A DNA stretch of 64,000 bases from Microbacterium nymphoidis (lineage in GTDB: Bacteria > Actinomycetota > Actinomycetes > Actinomycetales > Microbacteriaceae). Under the pieces are notes generated by a model that saw only the letters and a program-made list of their open reading frames with translations, did not search any database and was not told where the DNA came from. Made by a program: the position numbers and the translations under genes. Location: NCBI RefSeq assembly GCF_021044885.1, contig NZ_JAJNOD010000001.1, forward strand, positions 1,798,001 to 1,862,000, in the 5' to 3' direction. This document shows positions 50,101 through 59,167 of the stretch, piece by piece. Position 1 is the first letter of the stretch; the number at the start of each line of letters is the position of its first letter.

Positions 50101-51399
50101 GTGACAGGAAGCAGAAGACGCGCGATGCGCGCGATCGCTGCGGGGGTGAGCATCGGGGTGAGCGCGGCGTTGCTCGCCGGCTGCTCGAGCGACGGGACGG
50201 AGACGATCCGCTTCACGTTCAGCAAGCGCGAGGCGATCGAGTTCATGACGCAGGTGGTCAACGACTACAACGCGTCGCAGGACAAGGTGGAGGTCGTCAT
50301 CGACACCTCCGGCGTGGACGTGGTCTCGGCGAGCTTCGTGCGCGGCAACCCGCCGGATCTCATGCTGGCCAACTACAACATGGAGATTGCGCGGTTCATC
50401 GATCGCTGCACGCTCAGCGACCTCAGCGAGACGACGGCCGCCTCGCAGATGACCGACACCTATCAGTCCCTGCTCGACCAGTACGGCGTCTGCGCCGGCC
50501 GTCAGAGCGCGCTGCCCTATTCGGTGATGGCGGCGTCCGTCATCTATAACAAGGACATCTTCGACGCGAACGGCATCGAGGTTCCCACCACGTGGGATGA
50601 GCTGATCGCCGCGTGCGACAAGCTCAAGGCGGCGGGCATCGATCCGTTCTACGCCACGCTGGCCTCCGCCGACGCCTGGACCGTGGGCCAGGGCTGGTTC
50701 GACTACGCGGTGGGCGGCTCCCTGAACGTGGTCGACTTCTACAACGACCTCGCCGCCGAAGGCGCCGACGTGGGTCCGGACTCGGAGGTCTCCTTCTCGA
50801 AGGACTTCGCCGAGCCGATGGACAAGATGCAGCAGCTGCTCGGCACCTACATCAACGCCGATGCCCGCAGCCGCGGCTACAACGACGGCAACACCGCGAT
50901 GGCGGAGGGCAAGGCCGCGATGTATCTGCAGGGACCGTGGGCTTTTAGCGAGATCGCGAAGACGGCCCCCGACGGCAACTTCGGCACCTTCCCGCTCCCG
51001 ATGACCGATGACCCCGACGACCTCGCCGTTCGCGTCAACCTGGACCTCGCGGCCATGATCCCGGAGGGATCGCACCACAAGGATGCGGCGCGGGACTTCC
51101 TGGAGTACCTCTACCAGCCCGAGATCATCGAGGCCTACAACGAGTCACAGCTCGGATTCACGCCGACAAAGACCGCAGCACCACCGTCCGATCCGCGCGT
51201 GGCGGGAATGATCCCCTACGTCGACGAGGGCAAGGTCTACCAGGGCGCCTCGGTGCTCGTCCCCAAGACCATCCCGGTCATGAACTACGCGCAGACCATC
51301 GCGCTCGGCGGCAGCGTGAAGAACACGCTGAGCACGCTGGATGCGGACTGGGCACGGCTGGCCTTCCGCGCACCCGCGAAGAAGGAGACGGAGCAATGA
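50101..51399 (+). CDS. ABC sugar-binding lipoprotein
   Basis: A 432-residue family 1 solute-binding lipoprotein. The signal peptide ends in LLAGC; the mature part begins SSDGTETIRFTFSKREAIEF and shows IYNKDIFDANGIEVPTTWDEL and MYLQGPWAFSEI, typical of sugar-binding proteins. It would deliver an oligosaccharide or disaccharide to the following permeases. GTG 50101 has GGAG at six bases. It overlaps the first permease gene by four bases (ATGA). Confidence 0.92.
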   Translation: MTGSRRRAMRAIAAGVSIGVSAALLAGCSSDGTETIRFTFSKREAIEFMTQVVNDYNASQDKVEVVIDTSGVDVVSASFVRGNPPDLMLANYNMEIARFIDRCTLSDLSETTAASQMTDTYQSLLDQYGVCAGRQSALPYSVMAASVIYNKDIFDANGIEVPTTWDELIAACDKLKAAGIDPFYATLASADAWTVGQGWFDYAVGGSLNVVDFYNDLAAEGADVGPDSEVSFSKDFAEPMDKMQQLLGTYINADARSRGYNDGNTAMAEGKAAMYLQGPWAFSEIAKTAPDGNFGTFPLPMTDDPDDLAVRVNLDLAAMIPEGSHHKDAARDFLEYLYQPEIIEAYNESQLGFTPTKTAAPPSDPRVAGMIPYVDEGKVYQGASVLVPKTIPVMNYAQTIALGGSVKNTLSTLDADWARLAFRAPAKKETEQ

Positions 51400-52307
51400 C
51401 AACGACGTCCACCATCGTCACGGCGGGCAAGACCAAGCCGCCGCGCTCCACGCGCCGCGTCGAGCCGATCTACTACCTGTTCCTGCTTCCCAGCATCATC
51501 CTGTTCACCCTGGCGATCACCGTCCCGGGCGTGATGGGCATCTTCTTCAGCTTCACCGACTCCATCGGCATCGGCGACTGGAGCTTCAACGGGCTGACCA
51601 ACTACATCGCGGCGTTCGGGGACCCCGCCATCGTGCAGAGCTACCTCTTCACGTTCGGCTTCTCCATCGCCACGGTGATCGTGGTCAACGTCCTGGCCTT
51701 CCTGCTGGCGGTGGGACTCACCTCCCGCATCCGCTTCAAGACGGGCCTGCGCACCATCTTCGTGATCCCGATGGTGATCTCCGGCATCATCATCTCCTAC
51801 GTCTTCAAGTTCCTGTTCTCGAACTCGCTGCCGGCGTTCGGCGAGGCGACCGGCATCGAGTGGCTGCAGACGAGCATCCTCTCCAGCCCGGACTTCGCGT
51901 GGGTCGCGATCGTGATCGTCACCGCCTGGCAGGCCATCCCCGGCACGCTGCTCATCTACATCGCGGGACTGCTCTCCGTCCCCGGCGACGTGTACGAGGC
52001 CGCCGACATCGACGGCGCCAGCAAGTTCCAGCAGCTCACCCGCATCACGGTGCCGCTGGTGGCCGGATACGTGGTGATCAACTTCATCCTCGGCTTCAAG
52101 GGCTTCCTCAACGCCTACGACATCATCAAGGGCCTCACCGACGGCGGCCCGGGTACGTCCACGCGCAGCGTCGCGATGACGATCATCACCGGCTTCAACG
52201 GCGGTGACTACGCCTACCAGATGGCGAACGCGACGATCTTCTTCGTCGTCGCCATCCTCATCTCCCTCCTCCAGCTGTCGCTGACGCGCGGAAGGAACGC
52301 ACTCTGA
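51396..52307 (+). CDS. Carbohydrate ABC permease, MalF type
   Basis: A 303-residue six-helix permease. The EAA loop is VYEAADIDGASKFQQLTRITVP. The first helix is YYLFLLPSIILFTLAITVPGV. It overlaps both neighbours, so binding protein and permeases are coupled in order SBP-MalF-MalG. The ATPase must be supplied from elsewhere in the genome. Confidence 0.93.
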   Translation: MTTTSTIVTAGKTKPPRSTRRVEPIYYLFLLPSIILFTLAITVPGVMGIFFSFTDSIGIGDWSFNGLTNYIAAFGDPAIVQSYLFTFGFSIATVIVVNVLAFLLAVGLTSRIRFKTGLRTIFVIPMVISGIIISYVFKFLFSNSLPAFGEATGIEWLQTSILSSPDFAWVAIVIVTAWQAIPGTLLIYIAGLLSVPGDVYEAADIDGASKFQQLTRITVPLVAGYVVINFILGFKGFLNAYDIIKGLTDGGPGTSTRSVAMTIITGFNGGDYAYQMANATIFFVVAILISLLQLSLTRGRNAL

Positions 52308-53209
52308 TGGCCATTCAATCCGCACCCGCACCGAGCACCAGCACGATCGTCCTGGGCGGCAAGCCCGGAAAGTCGCCCCGCGCGGCGATGGAGCGCGTCA
52401 ACTGGTCGGGGACGATCATCCTCATCCTGTGCGCCGTCACCGTGCTGCTGCCGCTGTACGTCACCGTATCGATGGCGTTCAAGACCAGCGCGCAGGCGGT
52501 GGACGGCAACGCCTTCTCGTTGCCCGCGCCGTTCTCCGTCGACGGCTTCGTCGAGGCGTGGAACCTCACCAAGTTCCCGGTGGGGGCGGCGGTGTCGATG
52601 TTCGTCACCGCCGGCACCGTGATCCTCACCATCCTGCTCTCCGCGTTCGCGTCGTACGCGATCGTGCGCAACTGGGACAAGCGCCTGTTCCGCTGGTCGT
52701 TCTTCTACCTGCTGGCGGCGATGTTCATCCCGTTCCCGGTGGTGGCGCTGCCGCAGATCCAGCTCACGGGCCTGGTGCACCTGGACAACCCGCTGGGCGT
52801 GCTGATCCTTGCGACCATGTTCCAGCTCAGCTTCAGTGTGCTCCTGTTCACGGCGTTCCTGCGCTCGATTCCGATGGAGCTGGAGGAGGCGGCGCGCATC
52901 GACGGCGCATCCACCTGGCAGACGTTCTGGCGGCTGATCTTCCCGCTGCTCGCTCCGATGAGCGCCACCGTGGGCATCTTCGCGTTCCTCTACGCGTGGA
53001 ACGACTTCATGATGCCCTCGCTGATCATCTCGGACCCGGCGCTGCAGACGCTTCCGGTGCGGCAGAACCTGTTCCAGAACCAGTTCAGCAACAACTACAA
53101 CGTGTCCTTCGCCTCGTACCTCATGGCGATGGCCCCCGCCATCGTCGCGTACCTCTTCACCCAGCGATGGGTGATGGAGGGCGTGACCCAGGGAGCCGTG
53201 AAGGGCTGA
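52307..53209 (+). CDS. Carbohydrate ABC permease, MalG type
   Basis: A 300-residue six-helix permease with a 40-residue N-terminal cytoplasmic tail. The EAA loop is ELEEAARIDGASTWQTFWRLIFP. The start codon shares one base with the preceding stop (TGATG). It ends 8 bases before a perfect hairpin that separates it from the GH13 gene. Confidence 0.93.
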   Translation: MAIQSAPAPSTSTIVLGGKPGKSPRAAMERVNWSGTIILILCAVTVLLPLYVTVSMAFKTSAQAVDGNAFSLPAPFSVDGFVEAWNLTKFPVGAAVSMFVTAGTVILTILLSAFASYAIVRNWDKRLFRWSFFYLLAAMFIPFPVVALPQIQLTGLVHLDNPLGVLILATMFQLSFSVLLFTAFLRSIPMELEEAARIDGASTWQTFWRLIFPLLAPMSATVGIFAFLYAWNDFMMPSLIISDPALQTLPVRQNLFQNQFSNNYNVSFASYLMAMAPAIVAYLFTQRWVMEGVTQGAVKG

Positions 53210-53216
53210 TCCACCC

Positions 53217-53250
53217 CGCGGGTGATCCGATGGTGATCGGATCACCCGCG
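53217..53250 (+). terminator. 15-bp perfect hairpin between ABC permease and GH13 gene
   Basis: CGCGGGTGATCCGAT (53217-53231), loop GGTG, exact complement 53236-53250. It may partly end transcription so that the enzyme is made at a different level from the transporter. Confidence 0.75.
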
Positions 53251-53296
53251 CCCCTGTCCGCGCTCCCTCCCCCGGAGCACAACCGAGAAAGCAGTC

Positions 53297-54940
53297 ATGT
53301 CCGACACCACACCCACCACCGCCCCCTGGTGGCGTCAGGCCGCCGTGTACCAGATCTACCCCCGCAGCTTCGCCGATGCGACCGGTGACGGCATCGGCGA
53401 CATCCCCGGCATCGTCTCGCGTGCCGACTACCTGCACGCGCTCGGCATCGACGCGGTGTGGCTGAGCCCGTTCTATCCGTCGGAGCTCGCCGACGGAGGG
53501 TACGACGTGGCGGACTACCGCAACGTGGACCCTCGCCTCGGGACCCTGGACGACTTCGACGACATGGTGACGGCGCTGCATGAGCGGGGCATCAAGGTGG
53601 TCGTGGACATCGTCCCCAACCACACCTCAGACCAGCACGAGTGGTTCCAGGAGGCTCTCGCCGCCGGTCGGGGATCGGCCGCCCGCGAGCGCTACATCTT
53701 CCGTGAGGGCCGGGGCGAGAACGGCGAGCTGCCGCCGGCGGACTGGCGATCGGTGTTCGGCGGATCGGCGTGGGAGCGCGTCGAGGACGGTCAGTGGTAC
53801 TTCCACAACTTCGCCGTGGAGCAGCCCGACCTCAACTGGGACCACCCGGAGGTACGCGCCGACTTCGTGAAGACGCTGCGTTTCTGGTCGGACCGGGGAG
53901 TCGACGGCTTCCGCATCGACGTGGCGCACATGCTCACCAAGGATCTCAGCGAGCCGCTGCCCTCGCAGGCGGAGCTTGACGCGATGCCGCAGGACGGGAA
54001 CCACCCGCTCATCGACCGTGACGACGTGCACGAGGTGTACGCCGAGTGGCGCGCGGTGTTCAACTCCTACGATCCGCCGCGCACAGCCGTGGCTGAAGCC
54101 TGGGTGAGCACCCCTGAGCGGCGCGCCAAGTACGCGCACCCGGACAGCCTGGGGCAGTCGTTCAACTTCGACCTGCTGGTGGCCGACTTCGATGCGGCCT
54201 CCTTCCGCCGGATCATCACGGACAACCTCGCCCAGGCGGTGGCGACCGGATCGTCCACCACGTGGGTGCTGTCCAACCACGACGTCACCCGTCACGCCAC
54301 GCGCTACGGGCTGGAGCCGCTGAACGGGCGCCCGGTGAAGCAGGGCACAGAGTGGGTCGAGGCCGGCGGTCCGGCTGACTGGCTGGACCGCGAGGGCGGT
54401 ATCCGCCGGGCGCGGGCGGCGACGATGCTCATGCTCGCGTTGCCCGGCAGCGCATACCTGTACCAGGGAGAGGAGCTCGGTCTTCACGAGGTGGCGGAGA
54501 TCGCCCCCGATCAGCGCCAGGACCCGGGATTCTTCCGCGGCTCCGAGTACGACCGACTCGGCCGGGACGGCTGCCGTGTCCCGCTCCCCTGGACCGCCGA
54601 GGGCTCCTCGTTCGGCTTCGGCCCCGGCGGTGCACACCTGCCGCAGCCGTCGTGGTTCGCCGACTACGCCGTCGCGGTGGAGGACGCGGACCCCGATTCC
54701 ACCCTCAACCTGTACCGGAAGGCGCTGGAGCTGCGGCACGGTCTGCAGACCGACGAGGACCTCGAGTGGATCGAGACCGGCCGCGACGACGTGCTGCGTT
54801 TCCGCCGTCCCAACGGGTGGGAGGTCATCACCACCTTCGGCGGCGAACCCTTCCCGCTGGCAGACGAGAACGTGGTGCTGACGACGGCGCCGCTCACCGA
54901 CGGCGCGATTCCCGCTGACACGACGGTGTGGATCGCCTGA
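53297..54940 (+). CDS. GH13 alpha-glucosidase (oligo-1,6-glucosidase/trehalose-type subfamily)
   Basis: A 547-residue cytoplasmic enzyme of the alpha-amylase family. Conserved regions are DIVPNHTSDQH, GFRIDVAHM (nucleophile Asp208), VAEAWV (acid/base Glu267) and LSNHDVTRH (Asp329). The N-terminus WWRQAAVYQIYPRSFADATGDGIGDI is the GH13_23/30-like alpha-glucosidase form. It would split an imported alpha-glucoside such as maltose, sucrose isomers or trehalose analogues. The ribosome site is weak (GAGAAAG). It follows the ABC genes and shares their direction. Confidence 0.93.
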   Translation: MSDTTPTTAPWWRQAAVYQIYPRSFADATGDGIGDIPGIVSRADYLHALGIDAVWLSPFYPSELADGGYDVADYRNVDPRLGTLDDFDDMVTALHERGIKVVVDIVPNHTSDQHEWFQEALAAGRGSAARERYIFREGRGENGELPPADWRSVFGGSAWERVEDGQWYFHNFAVEQPDLNWDHPEVRADFVKTLRFWSDRGVDGFRIDVAHMLTKDLSEPLPSQAELDAMPQDGNHPLIDRDDVHEVYAEWRAVFNSYDPPRTAVAEAWVSTPERRAKYAHPDSLGQSFNFDLLVADFDAASFRRIITDNLAQAVATGSSTTWVLSNHDVTRHATRYGLEPLNGRPVKQGTEWVEAGGPADWLDREGGIRRARAATMLMLALPGSAYLYQGEELGLHEVAEIAPDQRQDPGFFRGSEYDRLGRDGCRVPLPWTAEGSSFGFGPGGAHLPQPSWFADYAVAVEDADPDSTLNLYRKALELRHGLQTDEDLEWIETGRDDVLRFRRPNGWEVITTFGGEPFPLADENVVLTTAPLTDGAIPADTTVWIA

Positions 54941-54956
54941 CCCGAACGCTCACGCC

Positions 54957-54987
54957 ACCGGCCCCGCGCATCTCGCGCGGGGCCGGT
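54957..54987 (+). terminator. 13-bp perfect hairpin after GH13 gene
   Basis: ACCGGCCCCGCGC (54957-54969), loop ATCTC, complement 54975-54987. GC-rich stem 17 bases after the stop codon. Confidence 0.8.
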
Positions 54988-55104
54988 GCCGTCTCCTGCG
55001 CATCTCGCGCAGGGCAGGTGGCGTCTCCTGTCGCTGCGTGGCCGGCCGGTTCCACCCGCAGCCAACTTCCAGCCGCAGCCATCAGAGAACCCGTCATTCC
55101 ACGC

Positions 55105-55307
55105 CATGACCGTGCTTCGAATCCATGATGAATCCGGCGGATTCATCATGGATTGGTGACCGGGTCATCGTTTCGGGACACGCGACGCACACTCACGAAC
55201 CGCCGCGCGTCAGTCCGCCGGGCCCGCGCGCTGGCGACGAGTTCATGACGCTGCACCGAATCCATGACGAATCCGGCGAATGTTTCCTGGATCCGGCGCC
55301 CGGTCAT
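55105..55307. repeat. Two imperfect 64-bp repeats rich in palindromes
   Basis: The 502-base gene-free stretch 54941-55442 holds two 64-bp copies (55105-55168 and 55244-55307), equal in length and identical at about 48 positions. Copy 1 contains a hairpin with perfect 16-bp arms (55120-55135 and 55139-55154, AATCCATGATGAATCC). Just after copy 2 is GGTCATGA-TT-TCATGACC (55302-55319). No ORF with convincing codon use is present. It looks like an intergenic palindromic repeat family. Confidence 0.75.
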
Positions 55308-55442
55308 GATTTCATGACCCCGCATCGACACCGGCAGTGCCCATCGCCGCCGGTGCCACGGCGCTCGGCTACGGCATCCGTACCGTCAGCCGCTCGCGGG
55401 AACGCCGGATCGCGGAACGCGACGACATCTCGTAGAGCGCAC

Positions 55443-56639
55443 TCAGCGCTCCGCCGCCCACTGCGGGTTCACTGCGATGGCCTCGACCAGAAGATCCCGC
55501 TTCGGGAAGTCGATGCCGCGCAGTTCCAGCTCCACGCGACGATCGCCGCTCGCGGTATCAGCACTGAAGATCACCATCCGGTCGAGCCGGTCGTACGCAC
55601 TCCCCCGGCGCGGATTGATGAACTTCTCCTCGGTGGCGACCCCGTAGACCCGGCCACCCGCGGCCGCGAGCGCGCCCTCATCTGTCCCGGCCACGACATT
55701 GGCGTCATCGATGAACCCGCCGAGGTCCGCCACTTCGGTCACGTCCACCGCGTCGCCGAGCTCCGCTCCGACGGGAACCGACCACAGCATCGACCACGCG
55801 GCCCAGTACAGACGCCCCTCCCAGACGAACGGCGTCCCCGAGATCCAGGCGTTGATGGACTCCGGATAGCGGATCTCCACCTCGCGGCGCTCGCCGGTAG
55901 CTCGATCCCAGATCCGCAGGACCTGGGTCGAGTGGTCCGCGTGGTCGACGATCTCGTCCAGGCCGTACACGCGGTCGCCATCGCACGTGACGCTGCCCAC
56001 GCCGGTGAAGGCCCGGCTGCCGCTGAAGTCGTCGGTGGCAGCAGTGACCGCACGAATGCCGCGGTCGCCGTCAACCAGAACCGCCTCCCCATCGCAGCTG
56101 GTGAGCATCGCGCTGGTGTAGCCGGCGTCTCGCTCCGTGAGGCGGCCAGCCTCGACGTCGACGAAAGACAGCTGGGCGCCCTCGGCCGACCCGGTCAGCA
56201 CGGCGAATCCGCCGGCGGTGGCCACGCGATCGCGCTCCGATGAGGATTCGACGGTCTGATCCAGAGGAAAGGAGGTGAGGCCGTCGGCACCGAGGACGTA
56301 CTCCTCGTCCGGTCCCCCGGTGCTCAGCCCGTCCTGGGTCCACAGCACGCGGGAGTCGCCGGATCCGCGCTCGTCCAGTCGCACCGACCGCGTCTCACCG
56401 GCGTCGTTCACGAGAGTCAGATACGACTGATGATCGGCGTCGAGCCGGAGCGCGACCACCGCATCCTCCAGACCGAAATCCTCAGAAATGGCGGGCGTCT
56501 TGAGCATCTGGATGCCGGCGGGCAGCCCGAAGAACACCGCCCAGATCCCCACCCCCACCAGCACGACGATGCCCCACGCACCGAGCGCGCTGACGCCGGA
56601 CGTGGCCTTCTTCCCGGTGGCCTTCTCCCCCTGACCCAT
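55443..56639 (-). CDS. Membrane-anchored protein with beta-propeller-like exterior, hypothetical
   Basis: A 398-residue protein with a short basic cytoplasmic N-terminus, one membrane helix (about residues 18-40, ALGAWGIVVLVGVGIWAVFF) and an extracytoplasmic domain of about 350 residues. The exterior shows repeated beta-strand blades (VVALRLDADHQSYLTLV, RVATAGGFAVLTGSA, TPFVWEGRLYWAAW), so a WD40/PQQ-like propeller is probable. I do not recognise a family. It stands alone, 40 bases from a Gfo/Idh/MocA gene on the same strand. Confidence 0.65.
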   Translation of the reverse strand: MGQGEKATGKKATSGVSALGAWGIVVLVGVGIWAVFFGLPAGIQMLKTPAISEDFGLEDAVVALRLDADHQSYLTLVNDAGETRSVRLDERGSGDSRVLWTQDGLSTGGPDEEYVLGADGLTSFPLDQTVESSSERDRVATAGGFAVLTGSAEGAQLSFVDVEAGRLTERDAGYTSAMLTSCDGEAVLVDGDRGIRAVTAATDDFSGSRAFTGVGSVTCDGDRVYGLDEIVDHADHSTQVLRIWDRATGERREVEIRYPESINAWISGTPFVWEGRLYWAAWSMLWSVPVGAELGDAVDVTEVADLGGFIDDANVVAGTDEGALAAAGGRVYGVATEEKFINPRRGSAYDRLDRMVIFSADTASGDRRVELELRGIDFPKRDLLVEAIAVNPQWAAER

Positions 56640-56679
56640 GGGTCGATCCTGTCACGCCGGATCGATCAGGAACCGCCGG

Positions 56680-57717
56680 CTAAAACGCAACGTCCGTCAC
56701 GGTGAGCTGGTGGCGGATCCGTTCCACCGTGCCCAGCACGGCGGTCACCTCGTCTAGCGGATGCAGCGGCGACTCGAGTCGGCCCTCCGCGACGAAGGAC
56801 GCCAGCGCCGTGGCCTGATATCCGAGGGCGTCGTAGCGCTGCGAGAAGCGATCGTCGATCCACTCCTCGCTCTGCTCACCGCGTGTCAGCCGAAGACCCG
56901 ATGGCGCGAAGAACGCCGGGAGCACGTCCACGCGAGAGAGGGTGCCGACCACCATCGCCGACGCCGGGGTCTTCGCCAGGAGCGAGGTGGACACGACGGC
57001 ATCGGCAGCACCTCCGGCAGAAGTGAGGAGCGCGGTGGCTCGCAGGTCGATGCCATCCGGGGTCATCAGCCCGGAAGCCTGCACCCGTTCCGGGGTGCCG
57101 AGGATGGAGGAGGCGAAGGAGATCGGGTACACACCGATGTCCAGAAGTGCTCCGCCGCCCTGCGCGGGATCCCACAGCCGACTGGCGGGATCGTAGGAGG
57201 CCGCCGAGCCGAAGTCGGCGACGACCTGGGTGATGTCGCCCAGCTCACCCTCCGCGATGAGCTGGCGCAGCACGTCGCTCTGCGGCAGGTACCTGGTCCA
57301 CATCGCCTCCATGGCCAGCACCCCGGCGGCGCGCGAAGCAGCCGCGATCTCGGCCGCCTCGGCGGCGGTCATGGCGAACGGCTTCTCCACGAGCACATGT
57401 TTTCCCGTCGCGATCGCGCGGAGAGCGAGGTCGCGGTGGGAGGCGTGCGGGGTCGCGATGTAGACCACGTCGATGTCAGCGAGGTCGAAGACCGCCTCGG
57501 GCGGCGTCAGCACCCGCTCGATCCCGTGTGCGGCGGCGAATGCCTCCGTGCGCTCGGCGTCACGCGCGGCGACGACGCTCACCCGCTGACCGGTGTGCTC
57601 GCGAAGTGCGTCCACGAAATACCCCGCGATCCACCCGGTGCCGATCACCCCCCACCGCAGCGAGGGAACGGCGAACGGGTCGATGTGGCGCGGGGCGGGG
57701 AGGGTCACGGACTCCAC
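56680..57717 (-). CDS. Gfo/Idh/MocA-family oxidoreductase
   Basis: A 345-residue NAD(P)-dependent oxidoreductase. The Rossmann loop is WGVIGTGWIAGYFVDALREH; the catalytic EKP is in GKHVLVEKPFAMT; the second domain contains GGGALLDIGVYPISFASSILG. It resembles trans-dihydrodiol/xylose dehydrogenase-like members. GTG 57717 is used as start; a run of nine C residues on this strand (57738-57730) lies 12 bases upstream, in the expected ribosome-site region. The substrate is unknown. Confidence 0.88.
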   Translation of the reverse strand: MESVTLPAPRHIDPFAVPSLRWGVIGTGWIAGYFVDALREHTGQRVSVVAARDAERTEAFAAAHGIERVLTPPEAVFDLADIDVVYIATPHASHRDLALRAIATGKHVLVEKPFAMTAAEAAEIAAASRAAGVLAMEAMWTRYLPQSDVLRQLIAEGELGDITQVVADFGSAASYDPASRLWDPAQGGGALLDIGVYPISFASSILGTPERVQASGLMTPDGIDLRATALLTSAGGAADAVVSTSLLAKTPASAMVVGTLSRVDVLPAFFAPSGLRLTRGEQSEEWIDDRFSQRYDALGYQATALASFVAEGRLESPLHPLDEVTAVLGTVERIRHQLTVTDVAF

Positions 57718-57813
57718 GATCCCATGTCCGGGGGGGGGCGCACGAAGCGCGTTGCCGGAGAAGGAGAGGCGGAACTCAGAGCGGATCGCTGAAAGTCGGC
57801 GTCGTTCCTCGGC

Positions 57814-58881
57814 TCAGAACACCTTCACAACGGTGACCGATGTGTCGAACTCTCGAAACCCGACCCGTTCGTACAGACCGAAAGCCCCGGTCGGGCTGTC
57901 GCTGTCCACATCGAGCACCGCTCGCTCCAGCCCGCGCGCCCGCAACTGCGTCAACGTGTGAGCGAGGAGCGCCTGCGCGATGCGACGACCCCGCCAGGTG
58001 CGGGCGACGCCGAGCATTTCGATGTACCCGAAGCTGAAGCCATTCGCTTCCCACTCCTCCTGGTTCACCATGGTCCACAGCGCAGCGACCACCTGTTTCG
58101 CGCCATCGGCGTCCGTGGCGAGCACCACCGAGCTCAGCTCCGCGCTGAACGCGTCGAGCCGCTCGAAGGAACGCCATTCCTCCGGGGTGATGGGCTGCGT
58201 GCCCCAGTGATCACGAAACGCATCGTTGACCACCATTCGAGCATCCTCTGACCACTCGGGCTCATATGGCGCGATGTGCAGAGGAGCCTCCATCGCGACG
58301 ACGGGGATGGGCTCCGCGAGATCGCGGCTCATCGTCGACCACCAGCGCGCGGGGGCGAAGCCCGCGCGCTGCAACAGACGAAGCTGACCGGCTGCCGCAG
58401 ACTCGACTCCGGCGTTCAACCAGCCCGGCAACGTGTGAGGAGACCCGGCGAGCAGCTGCCGGCCGCGCGCCTCCTGCCAGGCCAGGAGCGCCGTGCCGAT
58501 TCCCTCGCCGCGACGATCGGGATGGACCTGCCCGTTCAGACGGACCTTCACCGCGGTCGCCGCTTCGGGCTCCCGGTAGGCCTCGCCGTATGCCACGACC
58601 CGGCCCGTGGCATCGACGGCGAGCGCCGTGTCCTGCGCAGGGTCGAAGCCGGAACGCGCGAACGCCTCCTCGAAGACGTCCAGCGCGTGCACGATCCGCG
58701 GATGGTCGATCGCCCCGCAGGCACGATCGAGTTCGAACAGGGCGACGAGGTCGCCTCGATCCGCGCGGCGCCAGATGAGGTCTGATCCGATGCCGGGCAG
58801 CACAGCCTCCGCAGTCGCGGGGACTCTCACCGAGAGGGGCCGGTCATCTGAGACCTCCGGGGCGACACCTTCGCTCGTCAT
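57814..58881 (-). CDS. Tandem GNAT acetyltransferase (mycothiol-synthase-like layout)
   Basis: A 355-residue protein with two GNAT domains. Domain 1 (about 35-180) has acetyl-CoA motif A NGQVHPDRRGEGIGTALLAW; domain 2 (about 200-355) has GVARTWRGRRIAQALLAHTL, where the usual GxG is altered to R-I-A. The two-domain plan resembles MshD, and similar proteins act as resistance or biosynthetic acetyltransferases. The substrate is unknown. The gene stands alone; the 259 bases upstream to the Doc terminator hold no gene. Confidence 0.85.
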   Translation of the reverse strand: MTSEGVAPEVSDDRPLSVRVPATAEAVLPGIGSDLIWRRADRGDLVALFELDRACGAIDHPRIVHALDVFEEAFARSGFDPAQDTALAVDATGRVVAYGEAYREPEAATAVKVRLNGQVHPDRRGEGIGTALLAWQEARGRQLLAGSPHTLPGWLNAGVESAAAGQLRLLQRAGFAPARWWSTMSRDLAEPIPVVAMEAPLHIAPYEPEWSEDARMVVNDAFRDHWGTQPITPEEWRSFERLDAFSAELSSVVLATDADGAKQVVAALWTMVNQEEWEANGFSFGYIEMLGVARTWRGRRIAQALLAHTLTQLRARGLERAVLDVDSDSPTGAFGLYERVGFREFDTSVTVVKVF

Positions 58882-59140
58882 CGTTCCCTCTCCAGCAGAC
58901 CTCTCGGAGTTCTCACCCTAAGACGGGTCCGCTCCCGCTGCCGACCACGCCTTGCCGAATCCGCAAGACCCGAACGCCTCACGGGTGAGCGGCCGGAGAT
59001 TGGTGCACACCCGAGAGAGAGGACATATCGTGAGATTCGCTGTCGACAGAGCAGGCTTGGACGCCGCGCCGATATAGGGGACGCGCCCGTGGTGATCCAG
59101 TTCTGGGCCGAGTGGTCCGCGCCTTCGCAACGTGACACGG

Positions 59141-59167
59141 GGGTCGGCATCCGGCGGATGCCGACCC
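59141..59167 (-). terminator. 12-bp perfect hairpin directly after the doc gene
   Basis: GGGTCGGCATCC (59141-59152), loop GGC, complement 59156-59167, one base beyond the stop of the Doc gene. Likely terminator of the toxin-antitoxin operon. Confidence 0.75.

Noticed and set aside
48772..51078. 768-residue minus-strand ORF joining ROK with the region antisense to the ABC lipoprotein
   Set aside because: The ROK gene begins at GTG 49980 with a ribosome site; the upstream extension is antisense to a well-supported lipoprotein gene.
55125..56243. 372-residue plus-strand ORF over the repeat region and the propeller-like gene
   Set aside because: Mostly antisense to a gene with better codon use; no homology pattern.
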